Source: Candidatus Omnitrophota bacterium (GTDB lineage: Bacteria > Omnitrophota > Gorgyraeia > 2-02-FULL-51-18). From it: DNA of 64,000 nt. Positions within the stretch are counted from its first letter, which is position 1, and each line of letters opens with the position of its first letter. A program made the position numbers and the translations under genes. The stretch is from NCBI GenBank assembly GCA_022072175.1, contig JAJVIE010000013.1:194746-258745 (forward strand), given 5' to 3'. Below are positions 43,396 to 52,224 of this stretch, in pieces. The notes beneath the pieces were generated by a model that was not told the DNA's origin, searched no databases, and saw only the letters and a list, made by a program, of their open reading frames with translations.

Positions 43396-45431
43396 GACTG
43401 CCGCTGTCCTGGCTCAAGGAGTACGTCGATCCCGGCCTGAGCGCGGAGGCGCTGGCCGAGCGCCTGTCGCTGTCGGGCACCGCGGTCGAGTCGGTGCTCA
43501 CCCTCGAAGGTGAGCCGGTGCTGGACCTCGAGATCACTTCCAACCGTCCGGATTGCCTGAGCCTGCTGGGCCTGGCGCGCGAGACCGCCGCGCTCACCGG
43601 CCGCAAGGTATCCGAACCGCAGGCGAGCGCGCGCAGCCCCAAGGGGGCCGGCGAGCGTATCGACATCACGGTGGAGGATCACAAGCTCTGCCCGATCTAC
43701 ACCGCCCGGATCATCACCGGCGTGCGGGTAGCTCCCGCGCCTCCGCGCTGGGCCAAGGCGCTGAGATTGTGCGGCTCGCGGGACATCAACAACGTCGTCG
43801 ACGCCACCAATTACGTGCTGTTCGAAACGGGTCATCCGCTGCATGCTTTCGACCTCGACAAGCTGAGCGGACGCCGGATCCACGTGCGCCGTTCGCGCAA
43901 GGGGGAGAAGTTCACGGGCATCGACGGCAACCTCCATGAGCTGGACGACGAGACGCTGATCATCGCCGATGACGAGCGTCCCGTAGCCATCGCCGGTGTG
44001 ATGGGAGGCCGTCAGACCGAGGTGACGGCCTCGACGCGCAACGTGCTTCTCGAAGCGGCCTGCTTCGACCCGGTGGCGGTGCGCCGCGCCCGGCGCAAGT
44101 ATAAGCTCAACACGGAGTCCAGCTATCGATTCGAGCGCGGCGTTGACGCTCTGGGCGTCGAGCGCGCTTCAGAGCGCGCGCTCGAGCTCATCCTCGAGTG
44201 GGCCGGCGGTACGCCGGGGGTCCTGGCCAAGCGCGCGCGTCTGCGCCCGCGTCCGTCCAAGCCGATCCTGCTGCGGCCTGGGCGCGTGGAGCAGCTGCTG
44301 GGCGTGCCCGTCAAAACCCCGCGCGTGAGAGCCGTGCTCGGCCGTCTCGGGTTCGGGGTCAAGTCGGCACGGGCCGGAGCGTTGTCGGTGAGCGTGCCGA
44401 GCTTTCGCCGGGACGTGACCCAGGAGCACGACCTCATCGAAGAGCTCCTGCGCATCGACGGGTTCGAGCGGATACCGACGCTGTTGCCGCCGACCTCGCA
44501 TCAGACGGTCTCCGATGAGGGCACGGCCCGCGCCGAGGCGCTCGATGAGGTCCGCAACCATCTCAAAGCTCTTGGATTTCAAGAGATCCAGACCTATGGG
44601 CTCCTGTCCGGCAAGGCTCTCGCCCAATCCGGGTATCCGGACCTGTCCCTTGCCACCCGGGTGACCAACCCGCTGTCGGCCGAGCAAGAGTATCTGCGCC
44701 CGGACCTCGCCTGCGGCATGCTGCAGGCGGTGCTCTACAATATCCATCGTAAGTCCTTGTCCCTCAAGCTGTTCGAGATCGGCCAGGTCTATCGTTCGGG
44801 ACAGGAGCAGACGGTCTTGGGGCTGGCGCTGTCCGGTCCGCTCGAGGAGAACTGGCGCCGCAAGAGCCCGTCCTCGATCCATGATCTCAAGGGGATCGTC
44901 GAGAACGTCCTGAGCGCTCAAGGCCAGCCGCCGATGGACTGGCGACCCGCGCCGGCCACCGCCCTCTTGAGCGCCTCCGCCGAGGTCCGGGGGGCGGAAG
45001 GCGGGGTAGGGGTGCGTTTGGGAACGGTCCGCGCCGATGTCCTTAAGGCCTGGGATATCCCGCAGGACCTTTTATTTGCCGAAATTATCCTGTATGATTA
45101 CCTCCAAGCGCGTTCGCAGCGCAAACCGTTCAAAGCGAAGGTCCCCCCGAAATACCCCTCCGTGAGGAGGGACATCGCCTTCGTTGTGGATGAACGGATC
45201 GAGGTCGGGTCCCTGGAAGCGGCCATGAAGGCCGCAGGGGGACCCTCTTTGCGTGAAGTCCGGCTCTTCGACGAATACCGGGGCAAGAACATGCCGGCCG
45301 GCAAGAGGAGCTTGGCGTTCGCGCTGTCGTACCAGAAGGACGAAGGAACTTTTACCGACGAGGAGATCCAGTCCCTGCAGACGCACATCGGCACCGAGCT
45401 CAAGCAGAAGTTCGGGGTGGAGTACCGGTGA
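43392..45431 (+). CDS. pheT: Phenylalanine-tRNA ligase beta subunit (short form)
   Basis: 679 residues. MRLPLSWLKEYVDPGLSAEALAERLSLSG opens it, then DLEITSNRPDCLSLLGLARE, the B3/B4 editing domain, B5 region RPSKPILLRPGRVEQLLG, and a C-terminal anticodon-binding fold ending LQTHIGTELKQKFGVEYR. The usual EMAP-type tRNA-binding domain between about residues 40 and 150 of the 790-residue form is absent. ATG 43392 overlaps the pheS stop. Confidence 0.96.
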   Translation: MRLPLSWLKEYVDPGLSAEALAERLSLSGTAVESVLTLEGEPVLDLEITSNRPDCLSLLGLARETAALTGRKVSEPQASARSPKGAGERIDITVEDHKLCPIYTARIITGVRVAPAPPRWAKALRLCGSRDINNVVDATNYVLFETGHPLHAFDLDKLSGRRIHVRRSRKGEKFTGIDGNLHELDDETLIIADDERPVAIAGVMGGRQTEVTASTRNVLLEAACFDPVAVRRARRKYKLNTESSYRFERGVDALGVERASERALELILEWAGGTPGVLAKRARLRPRPSKPILLRPGRVEQLLGVPVKTPRVRAVLGRLGFGVKSARAGALSVSVPSFRRDVTQEHDLIEELLRIDGFERIPTLLPPTSHQTVSDEGTARAEALDEVRNHLKALGFQEIQTYGLLSGKALAQSGYPDLSLATRVTNPLSAEQEYLRPDLACGMLQAVLYNIHRKSLSLKLFEIGQVYRSGQEQTVLGLALSGPLEENWRRKSPSSIHDLKGIVENVLSAQGQPPMDWRPAPATALLSASAEVRGAEGGVGVRLGTVRADVLKAWDIPQDLLFAEIILYDYLQARSQRKPFKAKVPPKYPSVRRDIAFVVDERIEVGSLEAAMKAAGGPSLREVRLFDEYRGKNMPAGKRSLAFALSYQKDEGTFTDEEIQSLQTHIGTELKQKFGVEYR

Positions 45432-45739
45432 GCGCGGATTGGATCGGGGGGATCGGGACCGTGGCCGGGGTCGTCCTGCCGCTTTTCAACATCCCCTTGA
45501 TCATCAAGATCTGGCGCCGCAAGAGCGCGGCGGATTTCAGTCTGTCGTGGGCGATCGGTGTGTGGGTCTGCATCGTGCTCATGACACCGCAGGCCCTGCG
45601 TTCGTCGGACGTGGCGTTCAGGTCCTTCGGCGCGGTCAACCTGGTCTTTTTTACGATGGTCGTCATTCTGATCCTGAAATTCAAGTCCGCACCCGGTCCG
45701 TCCGGGCGCCCCGAGCGCGTCAACGAGGAGGTACGATGA
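45428..45739 (+). CDS. PQ-loop (SemiSWEET-like) membrane protein
   Basis: 103 residues, three hydrophobic helices. LFNIPLIIKIWRRKSAADFSLSW resembles the PQ-loop motif of SWEET/SemiSWEET sugar transporters (proline, lysine and the following K-S-A/S-D-x-S), although the PQ pair reads IP. It starts at GTG 45428 overlapping the pheT stop and its end overlaps the next start, so it is cotranslated with both. Substrate unknown. Confidence 0.7.
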   Translation: MSADWIGGIGTVAGVVLPLFNIPLIIKIWRRKSAADFSLSWAIGVWVCIVLMTPQALRSSDVAFRSFGAVNLVFFTMVVILILKFKSAPGPSGRPERVNEEVR

Positions 45740-48681
45740 ACAAAGCGATCTCGCTCGCCCTGGTCCTCATGCTGGGTTCGACCCAGGCGCTGGCCGCCGC
45801 TGAAGGCGCCGCCGTGCCGCTCGATCCGGCGGACGCCAAGTACCAGCAAGTCTTGCAGGAGTCGGAGCGCAACAAGGAACTGCTCGCGATCTGGAAGGAC
45901 CACGTTCGCACCTTGACCAAAGAGCGCGACGATGCGTACCGCCAGATCGAAACCCTCCGCAAGAGCGGAGGGGCCCCACTGGTGGCCCAGAAGCTCGCCG
46001 TCGAGACCCAGCCCCTGCCGGCCGTCTCCGCTCATGTGCCCGCTCAGGAAGCGACGATCCGCCAGCTCAAATCCCGTCTGGCGTCACTGCAGGCCGACTA
46101 TCAGAAAGCCGTGGGACTGCACGATGAGCTCAGCGCCCTCAAGGCCGAGCGTGACAGTCTGATCGTCCAGAAGACCAATGCCGTACGTGAGGCCGAGGAC
46201 CTGCGCGCTCAGCTGGCACAGCGTCCCGCGATCGCTCCGGCATCGGCAGAGAGCGATCTCAAGAAGCGCCTGTCGGAGATCTCCCAGTCGCTCGAGCGTG
46301 TCAGTGCCGAGCGGGACCAGTTGCGCGCCGAGACCCAAAAAGCCCGCGCGGACCTGGCGATCGAGAGGAACCGGACATCGGCTCCCCAGCCGCAGGTCGA
46401 GACACCGGCCTTGCAAACACGCATCTCTTCGCTCGAGTCCCAGCTGGCCGCCGTCGGCACCGAGAAACGCAAGCTCCAGACCCAGGTCCAGGAACTGCAG
46501 TCGCGGCTCACCGGACTCGAGAAGGAGAACGCCGATCTGCGCGGAGGGATCCAAGGCAACCAGGACCTCCGTCAGCGCATCGAGGAGCTGTTGCGGCAGA
46601 ACCAGGCCGAACAGAAGCGCTCACAGGACCTCGAATCCCAACTGGGCGCTCTGAGGGCCGAGAACGACGGGCTCAGACCCGCCAAGACGGAGCTCGACAA
46701 GATCCGCCTCCAATCCAACAGCGAGACCACCGGACTGCGCGCACAGCTCGAGCGCGAACAGCAGAAGGCCGCCCGGTTGGCGGACGAGAGGACCACGCTC
46801 GAGCGCCGTCTCGAGGAATCCATCGCGATGTCCGGACGTCTGCAGGCCGAGAACGACGGGCTCAAGGTCCGTCTGCAGGGTCAGCAGGCGAGCCAGCAGA
46901 GCGCCACGTCCGTCTCGGAGGCCGAGTGGAGGCAGAAGGTCCGCACGCTCGAGCTGCAGAACGAGACGCTCAAGGCCAAGACCGAGAAGATGCGCATCCT
47001 CGAAAAAGAGCTCGAGGAAGCCCGCAATTATTTTGCGACGACCTTGCAGGGCCTCGAGACGGCCAAGGCCGACCTGAGCGCACAAGTGAGCTCCCTGACA
47101 GCCGACAACGCGTCCCTGCGCTCACGACTGGCCGATTGGGAAACGCGGGCCGCGGGATGGGCTGACCGCGAGCGTCAGCTCAGCGACAAGCTCTACGCGC
47201 TCGAGAACCGCTCAGCGGAGCTCGAAACACAGTTGGAACAACGGACCTCCGAGAACGCCGAGCTGTCCGGACGTGTCGCCTCCGCGGAAAGCGCGGCGCA
47301 GGACCTGACCGGCCGCCTGGAGATCGCCGAGAGCGAGCTTGAGACGCTGCGTTCGCAGAACCTCACGATCCCCGATCTCGAAGAGCGTTCGGCCAGGGTC
47401 GCCGAACTGGAGACGGAACTCGATACGGAGAACCGCCGCGCGCTCGAACTGAGCTCACGCGTCGAGGAGCTCGAGAGCTCCGCGCGCCGTCTGGAGGACC
47501 AGCTCAAGGCCTCCGTCGACAAGGATTCCTACGATCGCACCGTCCGGGAGCTCGAACAGGCACAGCAGGAGCTGACGCAAGTCCGCTCGGAGCTCACCGA
47601 AGCCTCGGAGCGTACGGAGGCCGCCAGAGCGGAGATCGCACAACTGAGCTCGCAACTGCAGGCCCGCACGGCGGAGTTCAATCAGGCCCAGCAACGGCTC
47701 TCCGTTCTTGAAAAGGACGGCGCCTCCGCCGCTGCTCGACTGTCAGAAGTGCAGAGCCGCCTCGAGAGCGCCAGGTCCGAGGTCAGCTCCCTGAGCACGG
47801 CCAAACAAGGTCTGGAGTCCAAGGTGCAGGAGCTGACCTCGGGTATCGACACGGTCAGGACGGAGCTCAAATCCGAGGCCGCGCGCAACGCCCGGCTGAG
47901 CTCGGACCTCGCGGCTCTCAACGCCGAGAAGAAGAAGCTCGAGGAGGATTACGCGCGCCTTGAGAACAGCCAGAAGCTCGAGGACACCACCAAGCAGGTC
48001 CTGCAGAAGAAGATCGATGCCCTGCAGTCCCAGATCGAGCTGATGCGCACCGAGAACGACCGCGTCAAGCTGATCGAGAAGGAATTCGCCACCGTCGAGT
48101 CCTCCAAGGCCAACGTACAACAGACGCTCGCCGAGGTGCAGGCACAGTACCTGGCCCAGGGCGAGAAGCTCAAGAACACCGAAGCGGCCCTCTCCCAGGT
48201 CCGGACCCAACTGGAGACGCTCAGCCGCGAGACCGAGCGGCTTCGCTCGCAGGGTGCCGATCTGTCCCGCGTGTCGGCCGATCGTGAGCGTATCGTCTCG
48301 GAGAAGAAAGCTCTCGAGGAAAAATCATCGCTCTTCGAGGAGGAGCTCAGCAAGGTGCAGAGCGATCGTGAGACCCTCCGCCGTAACTCCGAGATGCTCG
48401 GAGGCCAGGTCCGCGCTCTCAACACACAGCTCCAGGGCCTGCAGGCCGATAAAGCGGCGTTGTCCGGACAGCTGGCCCAGCTGAAGTCCCAGCTGGACCT
48501 CTACCGTGCCGAGACCGAACGGGTGCAGTTGGTCGAGGAAGAGCTCGCCAAAGTGCTCACCGAGCGCGATACGCTCAAGAGCGACCTTGAGACGGCACGT
48601 CGTCAGCTGGCCGATCAAGAGGGCCGCCTGAAGGACAGCTCCGCCAAGATCGACACGCTCAAAAAACTCCTCACCAACTGA
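45736..48681 (+). CDS. Large exported coiled-coil protein, 981 residues
   Basis: Signal peptide MNKAISLALVLMLGSTQALA then about 940 residues of almost unbroken heptad-rich helix: repeated segments of Leu/Ala/Glu/Arg/Gln such as LQTQVQELQSRLTGLEKENADL and SELTEASERTEAARAEIAQLSSQ. No other domain is visible. A continuous coiled coil of this length could reach well over 100 nm, so a periplasmic or surface structural role is plausible. GAGGAGG precedes the ATG. It is the last gene of the pheT operon, an odd partner for tRNA synthetase genes. I do not recognise an orthologous family. Confidence 0.85.
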   Translation: MNKAISLALVLMLGSTQALAAAEGAAVPLDPADAKYQQVLQESERNKELLAIWKDHVRTLTKERDDAYRQIETLRKSGGAPLVAQKLAVETQPLPAVSAHVPAQEATIRQLKSRLASLQADYQKAVGLHDELSALKAERDSLIVQKTNAVREAEDLRAQLAQRPAIAPASAESDLKKRLSEISQSLERVSAERDQLRAETQKARADLAIERNRTSAPQPQVETPALQTRISSLESQLAAVGTEKRKLQTQVQELQSRLTGLEKENADLRGGIQGNQDLRQRIEELLRQNQAEQKRSQDLESQLGALRAENDGLRPAKTELDKIRLQSNSETTGLRAQLEREQQKAARLADERTTLERRLEESIAMSGRLQAENDGLKVRLQGQQASQQSATSVSEAEWRQKVRTLELQNETLKAKTEKMRILEKELEEARNYFATTLQGLETAKADLSAQVSSLTADNASLRSRLADWETRAAGWADRERQLSDKLYALENRSAELETQLEQRTSENAELSGRVASAESAAQDLTGRLEIAESELETLRSQNLTIPDLEERSARVAELETELDTENRRALELSSRVEELESSARRLEDQLKASVDKDSYDRTVRELEQAQQELTQVRSELTEASERTEAARAEIAQLSSQLQARTAEFNQAQQRLSVLEKDGASAAARLSEVQSRLESARSEVSSLSTAKQGLESKVQELTSGIDTVRTELKSEAARNARLSSDLAALNAEKKKLEEDYARLENSQKLEDTTKQVLQKKIDALQSQIELMRTENDRVKLIEKEFATVESSKANVQQTLAEVQAQYLAQGEKLKNTEAALSQVRTQLETLSRETERLRSQGADLSRVSADRERIVSEKKALEEKSSLFEEELSKVQSDRETLRRNSEMLGGQVRALNTQLQGLQADKAALSGQLAQLKSQLDLYRAETERVQLVEEELAKVLTERDTLKSDLETARRQLADQEGRLKDSSAKIDTLKKLLTN

Positions 48682-48682
48682 G

Positions 48683-48711
48683 TTGGACCGCGTGGTGCGC
48701 GGTGCTATACT
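48683..48711 (+). promoter_or_regulatory. Promoter of the probable 6S RNA
   Basis: TTGGAC (48683-48688), 17-nt spacer, TATACT (48706-48711); transcription should begin near 48717-48719, exactly where the closing stem of the RNA starts. Confidence 0.75.
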
Positions 48712-48716
48712 GTAAT

Positions 48717-48900
48717 CACCCTGCGATGCTCGTGGCTATGAGCGCTGATCGCTGGAATCCAACAGTCACGAGATAGGGGGTCGTCACCGGCGCCCGTGTG
48801 CCGCCTCTGCGGAGGATGTGCCTGACGGCGTTCGTAAGACCCCCGCCCTAGTCTAATAGGGATTCACACGAAGGCGCGTCTCACGGCATCCGCGGGGCCC
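48717..48900 (+). ncRNA. ssrS: Probable 6S RNA
   Basis: A gene-free 245-bp gap before rarA. The predicted transcript of about 184 nt has a long terminal stem (CCCTGCG 48719-48725 with CGCGGGG 48891-48897; ATGC with GCAT; CGTG with CACG), a large central bubble (about 48735-48775 against 48845-48881), and an apical stem (GGGGGTC 48776-48782 with GACCCCC 48838-48844) capped by smaller hairpins. This is the 6S layout that mimics an open promoter and binds RNA polymerase. In Bacillus one 6S gene also lies near the rarA homolog. A search with a 6S covariance model would decide. Confidence 0.65.
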
Positions 48901-48926
48901 CTTTTCAGACCAGCCTGACGGACCTC

Positions 48927-50249
48927 ATGGACCTTTTTCAGCCCGCATCGCCATCAGAACCTCGTGAGAACCCGGAGGACCAGCCGTTAGCCTCGCGGAT
49001 GCGGCCCAAGCGTCTCGAAGAGTTCTGCGGCCAGCGTCATATCCTCGGTCCCGGCAAACTGCTCGAGCGGGCGATCCGCACGGGACGGCTCAGTTCGATC
49101 ATCCTCTACGGTCCTCCAGGCACCGGTAAGACCACGCTCGCGGGCATCGTCGCGGCGGAAACACGCGCGCTGTTCAAGGCGCTCAACGCCGTCACCAGCA
49201 ACGTCGCCGAACTGCGTCGGGCCATCGATACGGCCAAGGAAGCATATCGCGCGAACGGCCGCAAGACGATCCTTTTTGTCGATGAGATCCACCGGTTCAA
49301 CAAGGCTCAGCAGGACGTGCTGATGCCCGACGTCGAGAAGGGCAATCCGATCCTGATCGGAGCGACGACCCACAACCCGTTCTTCTCGATCATCTCGCCG
49401 CTCTTGTCCCGATCCATCGTGCTCGAGCTCAAGGCATTGAGCGAAGACGATGTGCTAGGACTTCTGAAGAGGGCGTTAGTCGACACGGATCGAGGACTCG
49501 GTTCATGGCCGGTCCAGTGTACGGAAGAAGCGATGCTATTCCTTGCGAAGATTTGTGACGGAGATGCTCGTAAGGCACTTAATTCATTGGAGATAGCTGT
49601 AACGTCAACCGAAAAAAATTCAGATGGTAAGATCTTCGTAGATCTCTCGGTCGCTCAAGATGCTATCCAAAAAAAGTCAGTTGTCTATGACCGGGACGAA
49701 GATGAGCATTATGATACCGCATCGGCCTTTATCAAATCCATGCGCGGATCGGATCCTGATGCGGCGATCTACTACTTGGCCAAAATGATCTATGCCGGTG
49801 AGGATCCGCGATTCATCGCCAGACGTGTGGTCATTTGCGCATCAGAAGATGTCGGCAACGCGGATCCACAAGCATTGGTACTGGCCGTAGCCGCGCTGCA
49901 TGCGGCTGAATTCATCGGACTACCCGAAGCACGCATAACCCTAGCTCAAGCAGTGACTTATATAGCCTGTGCACCCAAATCAAACGCCGCCTATATCGCG
50001 ATCAATGAGGCCTTGGAAGATGTCGCATCCGGCAAGATCCTACCGGTGCCGGACCCTCTCAAAGACGCGAGTTATCGGGGTGCCGAGCAGTTGGGACATA
50101 AAGGGTACAAATATGCACATAATTTTGAAGGACATTATGTGGATCAGGCTTACTTGTCCGAGAAGCGGACTTATTACCGGCCGACCGATCAAGGCGCTGA
50201 AAAAAAATTGAAAGAGTATCTGGAGGCTCTCCAAAAAAAGACGTCCTGA
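48927..50249 (+). CDS. rarA: Replication-associated recombination ATPase RarA (MgsA)
   Basis: 440 residues. AAA+ motifs: YGPPGTGKTTLAGIVA, FVDEIHRFNKAQQDVLMPDVE, GATTHNPFFSIISPLLSRS. The C-terminal tetramerisation domain has MIYAGEDPRFIARRVVICASEDVGNADPQAL, the RarA signature. It acts at stalled forks. From about 49440 to the end the codons become AT-rich although the protein stays typical. Confidence 0.96.
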   Translation: MDLFQPASPSEPRENPEDQPLASRMRPKRLEEFCGQRHILGPGKLLERAIRTGRLSSIILYGPPGTGKTTLAGIVAAETRALFKALNAVTSNVAELRRAIDTAKEAYRANGRKTILFVDEIHRFNKAQQDVLMPDVEKGNPILIGATTHNPFFSIISPLLSRSIVLELKALSEDDVLGLLKRALVDTDRGLGSWPVQCTEEAMLFLAKICDGDARKALNSLEIAVTSTEKNSDGKIFVDLSVAQDAIQKKSVVYDRDEDEHYDTASAFIKSMRGSDPDAAIYYLAKMIYAGEDPRFIARRVVICASEDVGNADPQALVLAVAALHAAEFIGLPEARITLAQAVTYIACAPKSNAAYIAINEALEDVASGKILPVPDPLKDASYRGAEQLGHKGYKYAHNFEGHYVDQAYLSEKRTYYRPTDQGAEKKLKEYLEALQKKTS

Positions 50250-50339
50250 ATTGCTTCTCGTTATCCCCGTTAACCCTGCCTTTGCTAATCTCGCCAAACA
50301 TTTTCAGTTTTAAGCATTCGTAATATCGTATTTACTTGC

Positions 50340-50379
50340 TTGACTCGGTCTAACTGGCTTTTATACAATTAAAAAGCCA
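50340..50379 (+). promoter_or_regulatory. Promoter of the efflux operon with overlapping palindrome
   Basis: TTGACT (50340-50345), 18-nt spacer, TACAAT (50364-50369). An inverted repeat TGGCTTTT (50355-50362) / AAAAGCCA (50372-50379) with a 9-nt loop covers the -10 and start site and could be a repressor site. The leader to the ATG at 50392 is short, AT-rich and has no Shine-Dalgarno. Confidence 0.6.
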
Positions 50380-50391
50380 ATTTAAATATAA

Positions 50392-52224
50392 ATGCATAAG
50401 TCTAGAAGTCTCCCACGGACTTTCAGATGGCGGCCGGCGGTGTCCCTGCTGGTCGTCGCGATCATTGTTGGACCCCTCCTTCCCGCGCAGGCCGCCGAAG
50501 ATGCTGCGCTGATGACGTTCCAGAACGAGGTCGTCGCGGCCAAACAAAAACAACAATCGATCTCGACCACGGTGCAACAACTGCAATCGCCAGATACCTC
50601 GACCTCCGAAGGTTCGCAATTGTCCGACGCGGCAGAGAGGCTGATCCGGGAACTGACGGCCAAAGACGTCGTCCATGAGAACCAGCCGGATACGGTCAAG
50701 CTCGAACCGTCCCAGCCGGCACGGGCGAGCGGCGGTTATCCCAGAGGAGCTCTGCGCCGTCTCGAACAGCTCGGACAGGAACCGCCGGACAAGCGCAAGT
50801 TCAAGCTCCCGTTCTTGTACTACCGGGAGCCCCGCAAAAAATCCCTCGCCGGCGAAGAAGTCTATCGTACAGCGATGCAGGACAATAAGATCACGGTGCA
50901 AGAGGCCATCGACATCGGTCTGGCGAACAACCTGCAGGCCGTCGCCGCGGAGAAACGCATCGACGCCGCCAAGGCGAAGCTCGATGAGGCCAAGAGAGCG
51001 CGCTGGCCGACCGTGGCGTTCGTACTCGAGGAGAACGGCGGCAAGGTCTCCAATCGCTTGTACAAGGGTCGCAACCGCAAGCTCAACATCACACAGCCCG
51101 TGTACTACGGCGGCGAACTGGTGCTGACGGTCAAGCAGGCGGAGCTGGCGGTCAAGACCGCCGAGAAGGAGCTCGAAAAAGCCAAGTTCGAGCTCATCCA
51201 GACGATCCGAACCTCGTACTACGGTGTGCTCAAAGCCGAGTACAACCTGCAGTACCAGAACGAACTCTTCAACGAGGTGCAGCAGATCTGGAAACGGACC
51301 GAGGCCGAAAAACGGCAGAAGGTGATCGCCGAGATCGATTATCTCAATATCCGAAGCACGTTCCAGCAGGTGGAGTTCCAGAAGGACTCGGCCAAGAACG
51401 ATCTCTTGTCGTCGGCGCTCCTGCTCAACCAGACGATCAACGTCCCGCCCGACCAGCCCGTGCCGATCGATCTTCGGCTGGGTTTCCGCAAGATCCGGCC
51501 GACGCTCGATGAGGTGCTCGACCAGGCGATGCTGTACAACTCGGACATCCAGATCCGGCTCATCGCGATCGAGTCCGCGCGCTACGGCTTGAAGGTCTAC
51601 GAGGCGAAGAAGCGTCCGCGTATCGACGCGAGAGGTTCGTTCGGTTATCTCGGAGAGGTCTTCAAGGACGATGAGCAGATCGCCACGGACAACCATGATC
51701 TCGACACCGAGCGCGAGTGGTTCCTGGGTTTTGTGGGCAATATGCCGCTGGGGGCCAGTTCGGTGGAGTACGCTCCGATCAAGCACCGTTACGGTCCGAC
51801 GGTGCTCGCTCTCACCGGCTCCGAGGATTGGAGCCATAAGGTGACGTTCAATCTCTGGGACCGTCTGGCGGACATCTCCGACCAGAAGGGCGCGGAGGCG
51901 GCTCTGCTGCAGGCGGAAGCGGAGCTCGAGAAATCCAAGGGCGACCTCATCGCCAACGTCCGCGAAGAGTTCTACAACCTCGAGAAATCCCTGATACAGA
52001 TCGATTCCTCCGTCGTGCGCATCCGCTATCAGGACAAGCAGAACGAGATCCACCGCTACATGGCGGGTCTGCAGGAAACGAGCCTGGCGACGTTGGTGGA
52101 CGGACTGATCGAACAGGCGTCCAACCGCTTCGCGTTCATCCAAGCCGTGACCGAATACCACCTGGCGACCTCCAACCTCAACCTCATGATGGGCCACCCG
52201 GACTATTTCAAAAGTGAAGCTTAG
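50392..52224 (+). CDS. TolC-family outer membrane efflux protein
   Basis: 610 residues. Signal peptide (RPAVSLLVVAIIVGPLLPAQA), then about 140 variable residues, then the two OEP repeats: NKITVQEAIDIGLANNLQAVAAEKRIDAAKAKL begins the first, with the beta segment GGELVLTVKQAELAVKTAEKELEKAK; the second half starts PTLDEVLDQAMLYNSDIQIRLIAI. The extra N-terminal region (about 35-150) is longer than in TolC. It forms the outer-membrane exit duct of the efflux system encoded downstream and overlaps the adaptor gene by 11 bp. Confidence 0.9.
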   Translation: MHKSRSLPRTFRWRPAVSLLVVAIIVGPLLPAQAAEDAALMTFQNEVVAAKQKQQSISTTVQQLQSPDTSTSEGSQLSDAAERLIRELTAKDVVHENQPDTVKLEPSQPARASGGYPRGALRRLEQLGQEPPDKRKFKLPFLYYREPRKKSLAGEEVYRTAMQDNKITVQEAIDIGLANNLQAVAAEKRIDAAKAKLDEAKRARWPTVAFVLEENGGKVSNRLYKGRNRKLNITQPVYYGGELVLTVKQAELAVKTAEKELEKAKFELIQTIRTSYYGVLKAEYNLQYQNELFNEVQQIWKRTEAEKRQKVIAEIDYLNIRSTFQQVEFQKDSAKNDLLSSALLLNQTINVPPDQPVPIDLRLGFRKIRPTLDEVLDQAMLYNSDIQIRLIAIESARYGLKVYEAKKRPRIDARGSFGYLGEVFKDDEQIATDNHDLDTEREWFLGFVGNMPLGASSVEYAPIKHRYGPTVLALTGSEDWSHKVTFNLWDRLADISDQKGAEAALLQAEAELEKSKGDLIANVREEFYNLEKSLIQIDSSVVRIRYQDKQNEIHRYMAGLQETSLATLVDGLIEQASNRFAFIQAVTEYHLATSNLNLMMGHPDYFKSEA

